Shown here in pieces: positions 7,897-15,238 of a DNA stretch of 64,000 nucleotides (positions are counted from its first letter, which is position 1; each line of letters opens with the position of its first letter). Under the pieces are notes generated by a model, which made no database searches, had not been told where the DNA came from, and saw only the letters and a program-made list of their open reading frames with translations. The position numbers were made by a program, and so were the translations under genes. The stretch covers positions 1 to 64,000 of the forward strand of contig NZ_JAIMJA010000019.1 in NCBI RefSeq assembly GCF_021295315.1, read 5' to 3'. The stretch comes from Motilimonas cestriensis (GTDB lineage Bacteria > Pseudomonadota > Gammaproteobacteria > Enterobacterales > CBDFNC01).

Positions 7897-8665
7897 AAAG
7901 CTGGGACACCCACCAAAATAAATAGGCAATTTTATACCAAGCCACCACAACAATTGCCAAATCTTATTTACTGATTAGCGACTAGATCATCTGCTGATGC
8001 TTCGTTAATGACTAAAAAAGAATAGAGATGCTAAATGCTGAGCGGATTGATAAAAATCAAGCATGACTGCACCAGCTGATAGAAGCTGGGTAAATAGTGT
8101 GGTTATTATGAGGCGAGTTAGTATTATCCAACCCCACTCAGTCGATTACATGCCGTTTGTCCTCGTGTCCAGCAGTGGCCAGCTCTAATGCTATGCGCAG
8201 TCAGATGCTCCCAGCTGCTTGCGGCGCTGCCAAAACTTCGGCTAAAGAAAAAGAGGTGGATGTCCCGTTATTCCCATAGCAAACAGCTGCTGCCAACGCG
8301 CTGCAACTTCACTATCTGATAGATTGCGGTTTTCAGACAAATTAATATGCAATATCAAATGGTAATGATTGCTCATAATCGCGTAAGCACAGATATCTAC
8401 GGTGAAAATACTGGCCAGTTGCTTAAGCTTTTCAAGCACCCAAGGCTTGCGGTGCTCGTAACTTTGTTTGGTGTAGTGATCGATGCCGCATAAAAAAGCA
8501 CGGCGCACGCAACGGCTGATGACATGATAGTACGGAGTTGATTCAGGGCAGATCAACTGACCGCGAGGTAAAGTCATGGCCACATCCTGCTCAATAAGTG
8601 GTTTTTAAACTATGGCTCAGGATGTGAATTAGTGCAAAAAGTGATGGATGTCCTGATATCTGACA
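7897..8665 (-). mobile_element. Internally deleted RAYT element (derivative 2)
   Basis: The first 305 bp (7897-8201) are identical to 776-1080, including the GGGACACCCACC end (7903-7914). After the 3' stub comes the same junction as in derivative 1 (GGTGGATGTCCC at 8255-8266), but joined further into the gene, leaving about 102 transposase codons (to 8583). The right end has GATGGATGTCCT (8643-8654). Confidence 0.75.
8242..8583 (-). pseudogene. RAYT transposase remnant, N-terminal about 102 residues
   Basis: Retains the N-terminus and the HUH motif (NHYHLILH) but lacks Tyr185 and all C-terminal blocks; the frame ends in junction sequence (GITGHPPLFL). The first 38 residues match the intact copies exactly, while the following 65 carry substitutions (KQSYEHRKPWVLEKL, IFTVDICAY, LSENRNLSDSE), so the remnant is itself a mosaic of two RAYT variants. 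Confidence 0.8.
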
Positions 8666-8760
8666 AGCTTCAAATTTAGGAGGGTGTCCTGTAAATTCCA
8701 ACCAGCAACAAGAATCAAGAGCCAGAACAACTAATTACTGGCATTTTTATTGATTATATA

Positions 8761-8777
8761 TAGTGATAAAATCACTA
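8761..8777. promoter_or_regulatory. Perfect palindrome upstream of lipoprotein pair
   Basis: TAGTGAT-AAA-ATCACTA, 7-bp perfect arms, centred about 37 bases before the lipoprotein start and next to an AT-rich TATATA stretch. It could be an operator or a small leader hairpin. No regulator gene lies next to it. Confidence 0.4.
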
Positions 8778-8805
8778 AATTACCACATAAAAAAGGAATT
8801 CAATT

Positions 8806-9231
8806 TTGCTAAAGAAAAGCATAGCACTTGCCTTAGCTAGTTTATCACTGCTTGGCGGGTGCTCAACACCATATCAAGAATCAGGCATTATGAGTCAAGG
8901 AATTGTGAAGCCAATAAACAAAGAGATCACTCTTATCCGGTTTTACACGAACCAACACACACCAGTTCAGCATGCTTCAAAATTTGCGATGTTTCGAAGT
9001 GCTAAATTTGCCAGCGAGAATAATAAGCCTTACTTTTACTGCTTCAAGAGCTTAACAGATGCAGCAAATAACCAACCATCCCCCAATGCGGCAATTGATA
9101 TCAGTCCACTGTCTACATCAGGTGCGTGTTATGTCCAGCTATTAGACTCCTATAAAAATGGATCTATTGAAACAAACAAAGCTATTCAAGAAAGAGATGA
9201 ATTCATGGAAGGAGAAAACCATGAAAATTAA
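8806..9231 (+). CDS. Small lipoprotein, first of a tandem pair
   Basis: 141 residues from a TTG start with AAGGAA seven bases upstream. The N-terminus is a lipoprotein signal (LLKKSIALALASLSLLGGC, with Cys19 as the lipidation site) followed by STPYQESG. The C-terminal region contains GACYVQLLDS. The family is not recognised. The downstream gene overlaps by 11 bases and shares the lipobox-S-x-PY start and the GACYxxLL motif, so the two are diverged paralogues made from one transcript. A periplasm-facing envelope role is likely; the exact job is unknown. Confidence 0.75.
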   Translation: MLKKSIALALASLSLLGGCSTPYQESGIMSQGIVKPINKEITLIRFYTNQHTPVQHASKFAMFRSAKFASENNKPYFYCFKSLTDAANNQPSPNAAIDISPLSTSGACYVQLLDSYKNGSIETNKAIQERDEFMEGENHEN

Positions 9232-9658
9232 TATTATGGCTTGTGCACTGGCAGCCTTAATTGCAACAGGATGTTCAGCTCCATATGAACCAAAACAAGG
9301 TGAAGAAACGGCGCGAATTAAGCCCCTAACGTCACACCCCTATCATACTATTTGTAAAAATGAACAGGAAAATGAACTAATTGGGAAAAGCGAAGATGGT
9401 TTTTACACCATCCCAGCTGGCGAGAGAATTTCACTTAAATTCAAGTATTACGAAACCAATGGCGTTGCTAGTTACTCGTGCTGGCCATCGCTTAGCTTTG
9501 TGCCAAAATCTGGAATAGATTATTACTCATCAGTTAAGTTACGTGGTGGCGCTTGCTACATAGAACTCCTTAAGAGGGATGATAGCAGCGAGGTAGGCTT
9601 ATCGAATGAGAAAACGGTTAAGCCAATGACTTGTAAAAAATGGAACACTGGCAATTAA
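9221..9658 (+). CDS. Small lipoprotein, second of a tandem pair
   Basis: 145 residues from the ATG at 9221, preceded by GGAAGGAGAA. The lipobox is LIATGC, followed by SAPYEPKQGEE. Four further cysteines (in HTICKNE, SYSCWPS, GACYIELL and TCKKW) may form disulfides. The GACYIELL motif matches GACYVQLL of the previous gene, supporting duplication. An upstream in-frame ATG at 9158 would bury the signal sequence and is unlikely. Confidence 0.78.
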   Translation: MKINIMACALAALIATGCSAPYEPKQGEETARIKPLTSHPYHTICKNEQENELIGKSEDGFYTIPAGERISLKFKYYETNGVASYSCWPSLSFVPKSGIDYYSSVKLRGGACYIELLKRDDSSEVGLSNEKTVKPMTCKKWNTGN

Positions 9659-10001
9659 AGAGCCTGTAAATAACTTTGTGTAACTGCAGCGCAATTCGGG
9701 GACAGGCACCACTTTGATAGCGGCTATGTTGCGGCCAGATTGCCGAACAGCAGGGGAAACACATAAACGCACTGAGTGATAAGTAGCGTTTTCTTAGACG
9801 AATATCTGCCGCTGGGGTGCGGCAGTTAAGCCATCAAAAGCTTTTGAAGGATGATTCCACGGCGTTTCGTATAATAAAAAGTGACTTGTCTGAGGAAAGT
9901 ACTCGATTATTGTACGTTCATGCGTTCGACCTGTGCCAGCAGTGCTTTTAAATTGTTTGTTACCTTATTTATACCGCACCTTTGGCTCAGGCGAAGCCCT
10001 T
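9659..10001. other. Intergenic stretch with repeats
   Basis: No gene is seen. It contains GGGGACAGGCACC at about 9698-9710, a motif resembling RAYT or REP-type ends, and a dispersed repeat (9794-9875). The rest shows nothing I can name. Confidence 0.5.
9794..9875. repeat. Dispersed about 80-bp repeat, copy 1
   Basis: Matches 22014-22098 over the full length with scattered differences. Conserved pieces are TTAGACG, a CCGC/GCGG small hairpin, TAAGCCATCAA, AGCTTTTGA, ACGGCG and CGTAT-ATAA. It lies between genes in both places, so it is a mobile or structural intergenic element rather than coding DNA. Confidence 0.65.
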
Positions 10002-10027
10002 TATCGCGGAATAATTTCCGCTCCTAC
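10002..10027 (-). repeat. Single REP sequence
   Basis: On the minus strand it reads GTAGGAGCGGAA...TTCCGCGATA, the GTAG-plus-hairpin form of gammaproteobacterial REPs. It overlaps the last codons of the HAD gene (stop at 10024). Confidence 0.6.
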
Positions 10028-10674
10028 CCTTGTTGTTGCAACCTTGCCAATACCTGATGCAATGATGGCGAAACGTGGTGACCAAGGGCAAGAATCTCCG
10101 CGTCTGGCTCGGTTAGGTCGGGAATTTGAAAAGTGATCATATTGGCTGATACTGCGGCGCGCACGCCGTTGTTGGAGTCTTCAAACGCCAAACAATGCTC
10201 GGGTGCGATGCCTAAGCGCTCGGCCGCGAGCAAGTAAATATCAGGGGCGGGTTTGCCATGCTCCACCTCACAGCCTGTGGTGAAATGGTCGAAGTAGTGA
10301 TCAAGTCGAGCCAATTTTAGCTTAGTGCCTGCGACCTCTTTCTTGGTCGAGGTGGCGACCGCCGCGGGTATGTTATTGGCTTTAAGCCAGTCTAACAACT
10401 CAATCACCCCGTCTTTTACTGGGATGGCCTGATGCAACACAATGGCGTTATAGCGCTCACGCCAAGCTTGATGTACGGCGGGGTAGTTATCGCGATAGTA
10501 GTTACGCAAAATATGCTCAATGCCCGTTGCATTACGGCCGATGATGGAAAGGTAGATGGTTTTATCAAACGGTACTTGTACTTCATCGCAAGCTTGCTGA
10601 AATACCTGCATACACACCCGCTCGGTATCGAGTAGTAGACCATCCATGTCGAAAATTGCGGCTTTAAATTTCAT
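10024..10674 (-). CDS. HAD-family phosphatase (beta-phosphoglucomutase-like subfamily)
   Basis: 216 residues. All four HAD motifs are visible: DMDGLLLDTE near residue 9 (nucleophile and acid Asp), ATSTKK, the lysine in HGKPAPDIY, and FEDSNNG. The alpha-helical cap sits between motifs I and II, as in subfamily I enzymes that hydrolyse sugar phosphates or nucleotides. The substrate is not predictable. It is a single gene, transcribed away from the M61 peptidase gene. Confidence 0.9.
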   Translation of the reverse strand: MKFKAAIFDMDGLLLDTERVCMQVFQQACDEVQVPFDKTIYLSIIGRNATGIEHILRNYYRDNYPAVHQAWRERYNAIVLHQAIPVKDGVIELLDWLKANNIPAAVATSTKKEVAGTKLKLARLDHYFDHFTTGCEVEHGKPAPDIYLLAAERLGIAPEHCLAFEDSNNGVRAAVSANMITFQIPDLTEPDAEILALGHHVSPSLHQVLARLQQQG

Positions 10675-10840
10675 TGGTTTACTCTCTTGGGAAGCGTTGC
10701 CGTTATTGTCACATATTCTAATGCATTGAGGTATGGCTAGGTAGAGGCCATGGCGTGAGCCATTTTCAGCGTTAATTGCACCGCTTAGCTATTTTTGGCA
10801 GCATGCTTGCCACACGGAGTTTTCTAACGGAGTTGTATTC

Positions 10841-12607
10841 ATGCATTACCATATTCACGCTATTGATCCTAAAGCCCATTTATTTGCCGTTACCCTGACC
10901 ATTGAAGCAGCTCAAGCGCAACAAGTGTTGTACTTACCCGCATGGCTACCGGGCAGTTATATGATCCGTGATTTTGCTAAAAACCTGATTGATATTCAGG
11001 TGCAAGACGCCAACCAACAGCCATTAGCCTTAACTCAGTTAGACAAGCAAACTTGGCGAGTGAATAATGACGCAGGGCAAATTCAGTTAACCTATCAAGT
11101 GTATGCGTGGGACTTATCGGTGCGCACCGCCCATTTAGACACCACTCACGGCTTTTTCAATGGCAGCAGTGTGTTTTTAGCCGCGAAGGGCTTAGAAGAA
11201 ACTCCTCATAGCGTGACCATCGCTGCGCCAGCATTAAGCGAGCTGGCCGATTGGATAGTGGCGACCAGCATGACCCGCACCGCCGGCGAACAATTTGGCT
11301 TTGGCGAATTCAGTGCGCCTAATTACGATGACTTGATTGACCATCCGGTGGAAATGGGCGATCTCACCATCAACACCTTTATCGCCGCTGGCGTGCCACA
11401 CGATGTGGTGTTAAGTGGTAAGCATCGCTGCAATATGGCGCGCCTATGCCAAGATTTAAAAGCCATTTGTGAATATCAAATAAACTTGTTTGGCACGCCC
11501 GCGCCGTTTGCACGCTATGTATTTATGACCACGGTATTGGGCAATGGTTTTGGCGGCTTAGAGCATAAAGCCTCAACGGCCTTGATGTGTTCACGGGGTG
11601 ATTTACCCACCGCGAGCGATCTTAATGCGCCGGTGGAAAAAGGCTACCGTACTTATTTATCCCTGTGTAGCCATGAGTATTTTCACAGTTGGAATGTCAA
11701 ACGGATCAAGCCTGCGGAGTTCACCCCGTTTGATTTGTCGCAAGAGGCTTACACCCAACAATTATGGGCCTACGAAGGCATTACTTCTTACTATGATGAC
11801 TTTATTACCTATCGCTCGGGCTGTGTCGATCAAAGCCAATATTTGACCATGCTCAGTGAAATTGCCACTCGCGTTTATCGCGGCAAAGGCCGCTTTAAAC
11901 AAAGCCTGAACGACTCGAGCTTTAACGCGTGGACTAAGTTTTATAAACAAGATGAAAACGCCGCCAACGCCATTGTTAGTTATTACACCAAGGGCTCGCT
12001 GTTTGCGCTGTTTTTAGACCTGACCCTGCGCACCGAAAGCCAAGGCCAATACAGCCTAGACGACGTGATGCGCCAACTGTGGCAAGACTACGGCTTAACC
12101 GGCAAGGGCACGGATGTGACCAGCCATCAACGCATTGTTGAGGGCTTATTAAATCGCAACTGCGACGACATCTTTACATATCTGAGTAACACCGATGATT
12201 TACCCCTTGCAGATTTGTTCGCCAAAGTGGGCATCAAGATGGAACTGCGCAGCAGTAAAGGCAGCACAGATCAAGGCGGCGCAGGGGTAGAAGGTGACAA
12301 AATTGGCTTTGGCGCTCGCACCAAGGCTGAAGGTTTTGGTTTGCGGGTATTAACCGTGAGTCAGGGTAGCCCAGCGCATCAAGCCGGTTTAAGCGCGGGC
12401 GACTTATTAATTGCCGCCGATAACCTACAAGTAAACGCACAATTTGAACAACAGCTGCAAAGCTACTCAGTGGGCGCCGTGATCAAGCTACATTGGTTCC
12501 GCCGTGATGAATTAATGCAAGGTGAATTGCGGGTGACAGAAGCGGTTAAAGACACCGTGAGCTTAAGTATTAGTGACGCCGAATTAAGCAAACTGTGGTT
12601 GTTGTAA
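10841..12607 (+). CDS. M61-family peptidase with PDZ domain (glycyl aminopeptidase-like)
   Basis: 588 residues. The N-terminal beta domain (about 1-165) is followed by the catalytic domain with the gluzincin motif HEYFHSW near residue 278 and the third zinc ligand in WAYEGITSYYDD near 312. A PDZ domain lies near 495-540 (SPAHQAGLSAGDLLIAADN). M61 enzymes cleave N-terminal residues, often glycine, from peptides. No signal peptide is seen, so it is probably cytoplasmic. A REPIN follows the gene. Confidence 0.92.
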   Translation: MHYHIHAIDPKAHLFAVTLTIEAAQAQQVLYLPAWLPGSYMIRDFAKNLIDIQVQDANQQPLALTQLDKQTWRVNNDAGQIQLTYQVYAWDLSVRTAHLDTTHGFFNGSSVFLAAKGLEETPHSVTIAAPALSELADWIVATSMTRTAGEQFGFGEFSAPNYDDLIDHPVEMGDLTINTFIAAGVPHDVVLSGKHRCNMARLCQDLKAICEYQINLFGTPAPFARYVFMTTVLGNGFGGLEHKASTALMCSRGDLPTASDLNAPVEKGYRTYLSLCSHEYFHSWNVKRIKPAEFTPFDLSQEAYTQQLWAYEGITSYYDDFITYRSGCVDQSQYLTMLSEIATRVYRGKGRFKQSLNDSSFNAWTKFYKQDENAANAIVSYYTKGSLFALFLDLTLRTESQGQYSLDDVMRQLWQDYGLTGKGTDVTSHQRIVEGLLNRNCDDIFTYLSNTDDLPLADLFAKVGIKMELRSSKGSTDQGGAGVEGDKIGFGARTKAEGFGLRVLTVSQGSPAHQAGLSAGDLLIAADNLQVNAQFEQQLQSYSVGAVIKLHWFRRDELMQGELRVTEAVKDTVSLSISDAELSKLWLL

Positions 12608-12625
12608 CCGGTTGTTGTATAAGTG

Positions 12626-12690
12626 TTGTGGGAGCTGAGCTTGCTCAGCGAAAAAAATAACTATTCCCTGAGCAAGCTCAGGTCCCACAA
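12626..12690. repeat. REPIN (inverted pair of REP sequences)
   Basis: Two inverted REPs: TTGTGGGAGCTGAGC..., a short AT spacer, then ...GCTCAGGTCCCACAA. Each REP has a GTGGGA head and its own CTGAGC/GCTCAG hairpin. It lies 19 bases after the M61 stop and may also act as a transcript-end structure. Confidence 0.85.
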
Positions 12691-12702
12691 AAAACACAGG
12701 CC

Positions 12703-12912
12703 GTGCAGCTTAACGGCATGTTGATGTACGGTGTGCCGCTATTTGTGGGGATGTCGTTTATTGCTAATCAGCCATTTGCGTAAGGTTTACCTACGCCAGC
12801 GCCGCCATTCACTTAGATTTTTGGTTATTCATTGGCCAAGTGTTTGGGTTGATAACTTGGTTTATCAATGAAAAGCGCTTTTTAAAGAAACTAAAAACCG
12901 CGAAAGTCATTA
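12703..12912 (+). pseudogene. Frameshifted remnant of a small membrane protein
   Basis: Two open frames joined by a +1 shift at about 12782 read VQLNGMLMYGVPLFVGMSF IANQPFA and then FTYASAAIHLDFWLFIGQVFG LITWFINEKRFLKKLKT. Both halves look like hydrophobic membrane helices ending in a basic tail, and they abut only at the shift. No start is preserved; the REPIN abuts the left end. The family is not recognised. The call is tentative. Confidence 0.35.
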
Positions 12913-12922
12913 AAAGGTGCGT

Positions 12923-12965
12923 GGGACAGGCATCTTTTCTAACCGAGCAATTAAGAGACTGTCCC
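12923..12965. repeat. Inverted-repeat element with GGGACAG/CTGTCCC ends
   Basis: 43 bp with perfect 7-bp ends GGGACAG and CTGTCCC and an internal TTTTCTAACCGAGCAATT. A degenerate copy with TTTTTCTAAGCGAGCAATT is at about 13659-13703, on the other side of the 13210-13515 gene. It is a small REP-like family. Confidence 0.5.
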
Positions 12966-13209
12966 GCTCTTTCGTTCTTTAGTCCATGCGTTAAGGGTTG
13001 GAGCCGAAGTCATTCGGCGATATTGATAGTATTAAACATAGTAACCATTTGTTTTTTAATTACTTTAATGGTTCCTGTCCAATCATTTTTTACCCCGATT
13101 TTCTAAATAGGCTTAGGTTGTGATGCTACTTCACCTAATTTTATTTATTAGCTATAGCTACATTTATATAGCAGGGTAATTTAACATTACAGAGTAAGCT
13201 TTTCGGGGT

Positions 13210-13515
13210 TTAATTTCTTTCACAAGCTTCTATTTTGTCCATGTTATTAATCATAATACGGGCTATCTTATTTTTCGCCTGAGGGTCTGATGTAATCGTT
13301 TTTTGTAGCTCTAATGGCGTTGCCTCTACAATTACGTCAGTTTTACAAGCACAAATTTCTTTGGCGTTAGGGTACTTAATCTCGCAGCTCATTTGCATTG
13401 CCATTCTAAACGTTTCGTCGTGTGTCTTTTCACTGGCTTCATGCTCCACTGTTTTTTCCGTAGAACTACAGGCTCCTAATAACAAAGTGAAAGCTAAAAC
13501 TACAAAAACTTTCAT
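13210..13515 (-). CDS. Small cysteine-containing lipoprotein
   Basis: 101 residues. Lipoprotein signal MKVFVVLAFTLLLGAC with lipidation at Cys16, a polar linker rich in Glu/Lys/Thr (SSTEKTVEHEASEKT), then a compact domain with four cysteines (MSCEIKYPNAKEICACKTD and EACERN), probably disulfide-bonded in the periplasm. The family is not recognised. The start has AGGAGA upstream. It stands alone between two copies of the GGGACAG-type repeat. Confidence 0.75.
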   Translation of the reverse strand: MKVFVVLAFTLLLGACSSTEKTVEHEASEKTHDETFRMAMQMSCEIKYPNAKEICACKTDVIVEATPLELQKTITSDPQAKNKIARIMINNMDKIEACERN

Positions 13516-13771
13516 TAATACATTCTCCTAGATAATATGAAAAAATTAACTGATTTCAGCAAGGCGTAGGGAAGATAAAATACCTTTCCTATGCCTTGCT
13601 GGTACAGTATCGCGGAGTAATTTACCAGAACTAGTGACCATATGGTCGAATAAATGAGACATCTTTTTCTAAGCGAGCAATTGACAGGGTGGCTGTGCCG
13701 CTCTTATGCGTATATTTTCTGTTTTTTACGCGTTCTTGTTTTGAGCTTAGTGGTTAAAATATTTATCTGGA
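13516..13771. other. Intergenic stretch, degenerate repeat only
   Basis: It holds the degenerate second copy of the GGGACAG-type repeat (13659-13703) and a TAATTTACCAG-rich stretch. No gene is seen. Confidence 0.4.
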
Positions 13772-13787
13772 TTATCATATATGATAA
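13772..13787. promoter_or_regulatory. 16-bp palindrome, probable toxin-antitoxin operator
   Basis: TTATCATATATGATAA, a perfect palindrome 17 bases before the ATG of the broken toxin gene. TATGATAA also resembles a -10 box. Type II toxin-antitoxin operons are usually repressed at such a site by their own antitoxin, which fits the remnant that follows. Confidence 0.55.
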
Positions 13788-13804
13788 CGATGAGTGGTAA
13801 ACGA

Positions 13805-14068
13805 ATGACTTGGAAAGTGGATTTTTATGATGGTGTAGAGGATGAAATTTTGTCAATGCCACCAAAAATCCAAGCTTGAATGATTAAACTCTTAGAGCTT
13901 ATAGGTCGAGGCTTGTTTTGTTATCTAAAAGGCCAGCATGTGTATGTGTTAAGAGCTTTGCAGAAAAAAGAGAGCGAGGTTGCTCGTGGCAATCCTAGTT
14001 TTAAAACCTTGGTGAACTATGCTCATGCGTGCGGTTTCAAACTCGATTTAGGATTTAAACATGCTTAG
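13805..14068 (+). pseudogene. Broken HigB-HigA type toxin-antitoxin locus (fused remnant)
   Basis: One frame reads MTWKVDFYDGVEDEILSMPP KIQA, an in-frame TGA at 13877-13879, then MIKLLELI, GRGLFCYLKGQHVYVLRALQKK, and finally EVARGNPSFKTLVNYAHACGF KLDLGFKHA. The first parts match the phage Gp49-like/HigB toxin family but lack its middle (the segment between LLELI and GRG). The last part looks like the C-terminus of the XRE antitoxin HigA. So a nonsense change (Arg codon CGA to TGA is the likely event) and a deletion have fused toxin to antitoxin. Not functional as a toxin. Confidence 0.75.
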
Positions 14069-14153
14069 TGGTACGTTATTTTAACGCACTGGCTGGTTAC
14101 TAATGTTAAATTCCGCATCGTTTTCCAAGTGCAAAAAGCCGCTTTAATCCGGC

Positions 14154-14275
14154 TTACTTGTTGTAGTACCACTTGCCATTAAAATAAAGCAATCTTGTTC
14201 GCTGCTCGTTAAAAGAGCCAGGCAGGTCTCTTTGCCTAGCATCTTCGCGGTTTACCTTTAATTCCCTAATTCGGT
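14154..14275 (-). pseudogene. Orphan C-terminal coding remnant
   Basis: An open minus-strand frame without any start codon encodes DRIRELKVNREDARQRDLPG followed by SFNEQRTRLLYFNGKWYYNK and a TAA at 14154-14156. The composition looks like real protein (a basic helix then a WYY strand), and the frame runs off into the end of the NmrA gene in a different register. It is probably the tail of a deleted gene; the family is not recognised. Confidence 0.35.
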
Positions 14276-15160
14276 CTATTCTGTCACCTGCTTGAGCAGG
14301 GTTTCAAGGGTAATACTCCCTGCTCGGTGCTCGATGCTATCGTTTTTATTAAAGGCGATATGGCCAGAGTTCAGCCCCTTGGTCATTTCGATAAAGCCAG
14401 CCAGTGCCGCGGGTGAAAACCCTTGCCCTGACATGGCTTGTTGCCAATGACTTTCAGGTATGGCGACCGCAGTTATTGGTTTATCAAGCTGTGCGGCCAA
14501 GTGATGCGCAACATCATGGGGTGAATAATCGGCGGGGCCGGTCAAATTGATCGCTCTTGTTCCCTGCCAATTCTCGCAAAGTACTTGGGCGGCAATTTCG
14601 CCGATGTCTTGGCTTGCGATCATCGGAATTTTACGTTCAAGAGGTGCAAGAAAGCTGGCTAACTCGCCTAGCGCTCTGGCTGGTGAGATTAATGGCTGCC
14701 AGTTTTCCATAAAATAAGCCGCACGTAAAAAAGCAACGTTTAAACCGGTTTGACTTAAGCGTTGCTCTAGCACTCTGTTCATGGCTATCCAACCTGTGCT
14801 TGATGCCTGCTCAGCTCCCACTGATGATAACGCCACCATTTTAGGCAATTTTGCCGCAATGGCAGCCTCGGCAATGGCATTCGCCATGACTTCTGCTTGC
14901 GTAAATAAATCAGCTCGCGTGTATTGCTGAGGGCTGATGATATAGGCGGCTGTTACACCTGACAGTGCATTAGCCAGCGTCGCCGAATTGCTTAAATCGG
15001 CAACGGCTACTTCTGCCCCTTGTTGTTGCCAATATGCCCCTTTCGTTGCATCGCGTACCACCACGCGCACCTGTTTGCCTGCTGTTATTAAGGCTTGAGC
15101 GGTGGCGGCTCCTGTACGACCACTCACCCCTGTCACTGCATATAGCTCTGCTTTAGTCAT
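14276..15160 (-). CDS. NmrA/QorB-like NAD(P)H-binding oxidoreductase
   Basis: 294 residues, atypical SDR. The dinucleotide motif TGVSGRTGAATAQAL starts near residue 10, then VVRDATKGA and VALSSVGAEQASSTGW, as in QorB-type quinone or azo reductases of the NmrA family. The classical YxxxK pair is not evident, usual for this group. It may reduce quinones or act as a redox sensor. It is divergent from a LysR gene across 78 bases holding a palindrome, so that regulator probably controls it. Confidence 0.85.
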   Translation of the reverse strand: MTKAELYAVTGVSGRTGAATAQALITAGKQVRVVVRDATKGAYWQQQGAEVAVADLSNSATLANALSGVTAAYIISPQQYTRADLFTQAEVMANAIAEAAIAAKLPKMVALSSVGAEQASSTGWIAMNRVLEQRLSQTGLNVAFLRAAYFMENWQPLISPARALGELASFLAPLERKIPMIASQDIGEIAAQVLCENWQGTRAINLTGPADYSPHDVAHHLAAQLDKPITAVAIPESHWQQAMSGQGFSPAALAGFIEMTKGLNSGHIAFNKNDSIEHRAGSITLETLLKQVTE

Positions 15161-15183
15161 TATTTTCTCCCGTTATTTGACGC

Positions 15184-15202
15184 CGTTATAGAATCAATAA
15201 CG
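15184..15202. promoter_or_regulatory. Putative LysR operator (nmrA-like/lysR gap)
   Basis: CGTTAT-AGAATCA-ATAACG, perfect 6-bp arms, in the 78-base divergent gap. Its dyad symmetry and size fit the T-N11-A class of LysR recognition sites. Confidence 0.5.
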
Positions 15203-15238
15203 CTGATCTTATAGACTGCAAAAACATAATAAAAATGC

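Noticed and set aside
10432-10643. Open frames antisense to the HAD gene
   Set aside because: Shadow frames of a clearly coding gene with all HAD motifs on the other strand.
12840-13106. Plus-strand open frame (MFGLITWFINEKRF...)
   Set aside because: It starts inside the frameshifted membrane-protein remnant and continues through a GGGACAG repeat; only its first part looks coding, so it is recorded as part of the remnant instead.
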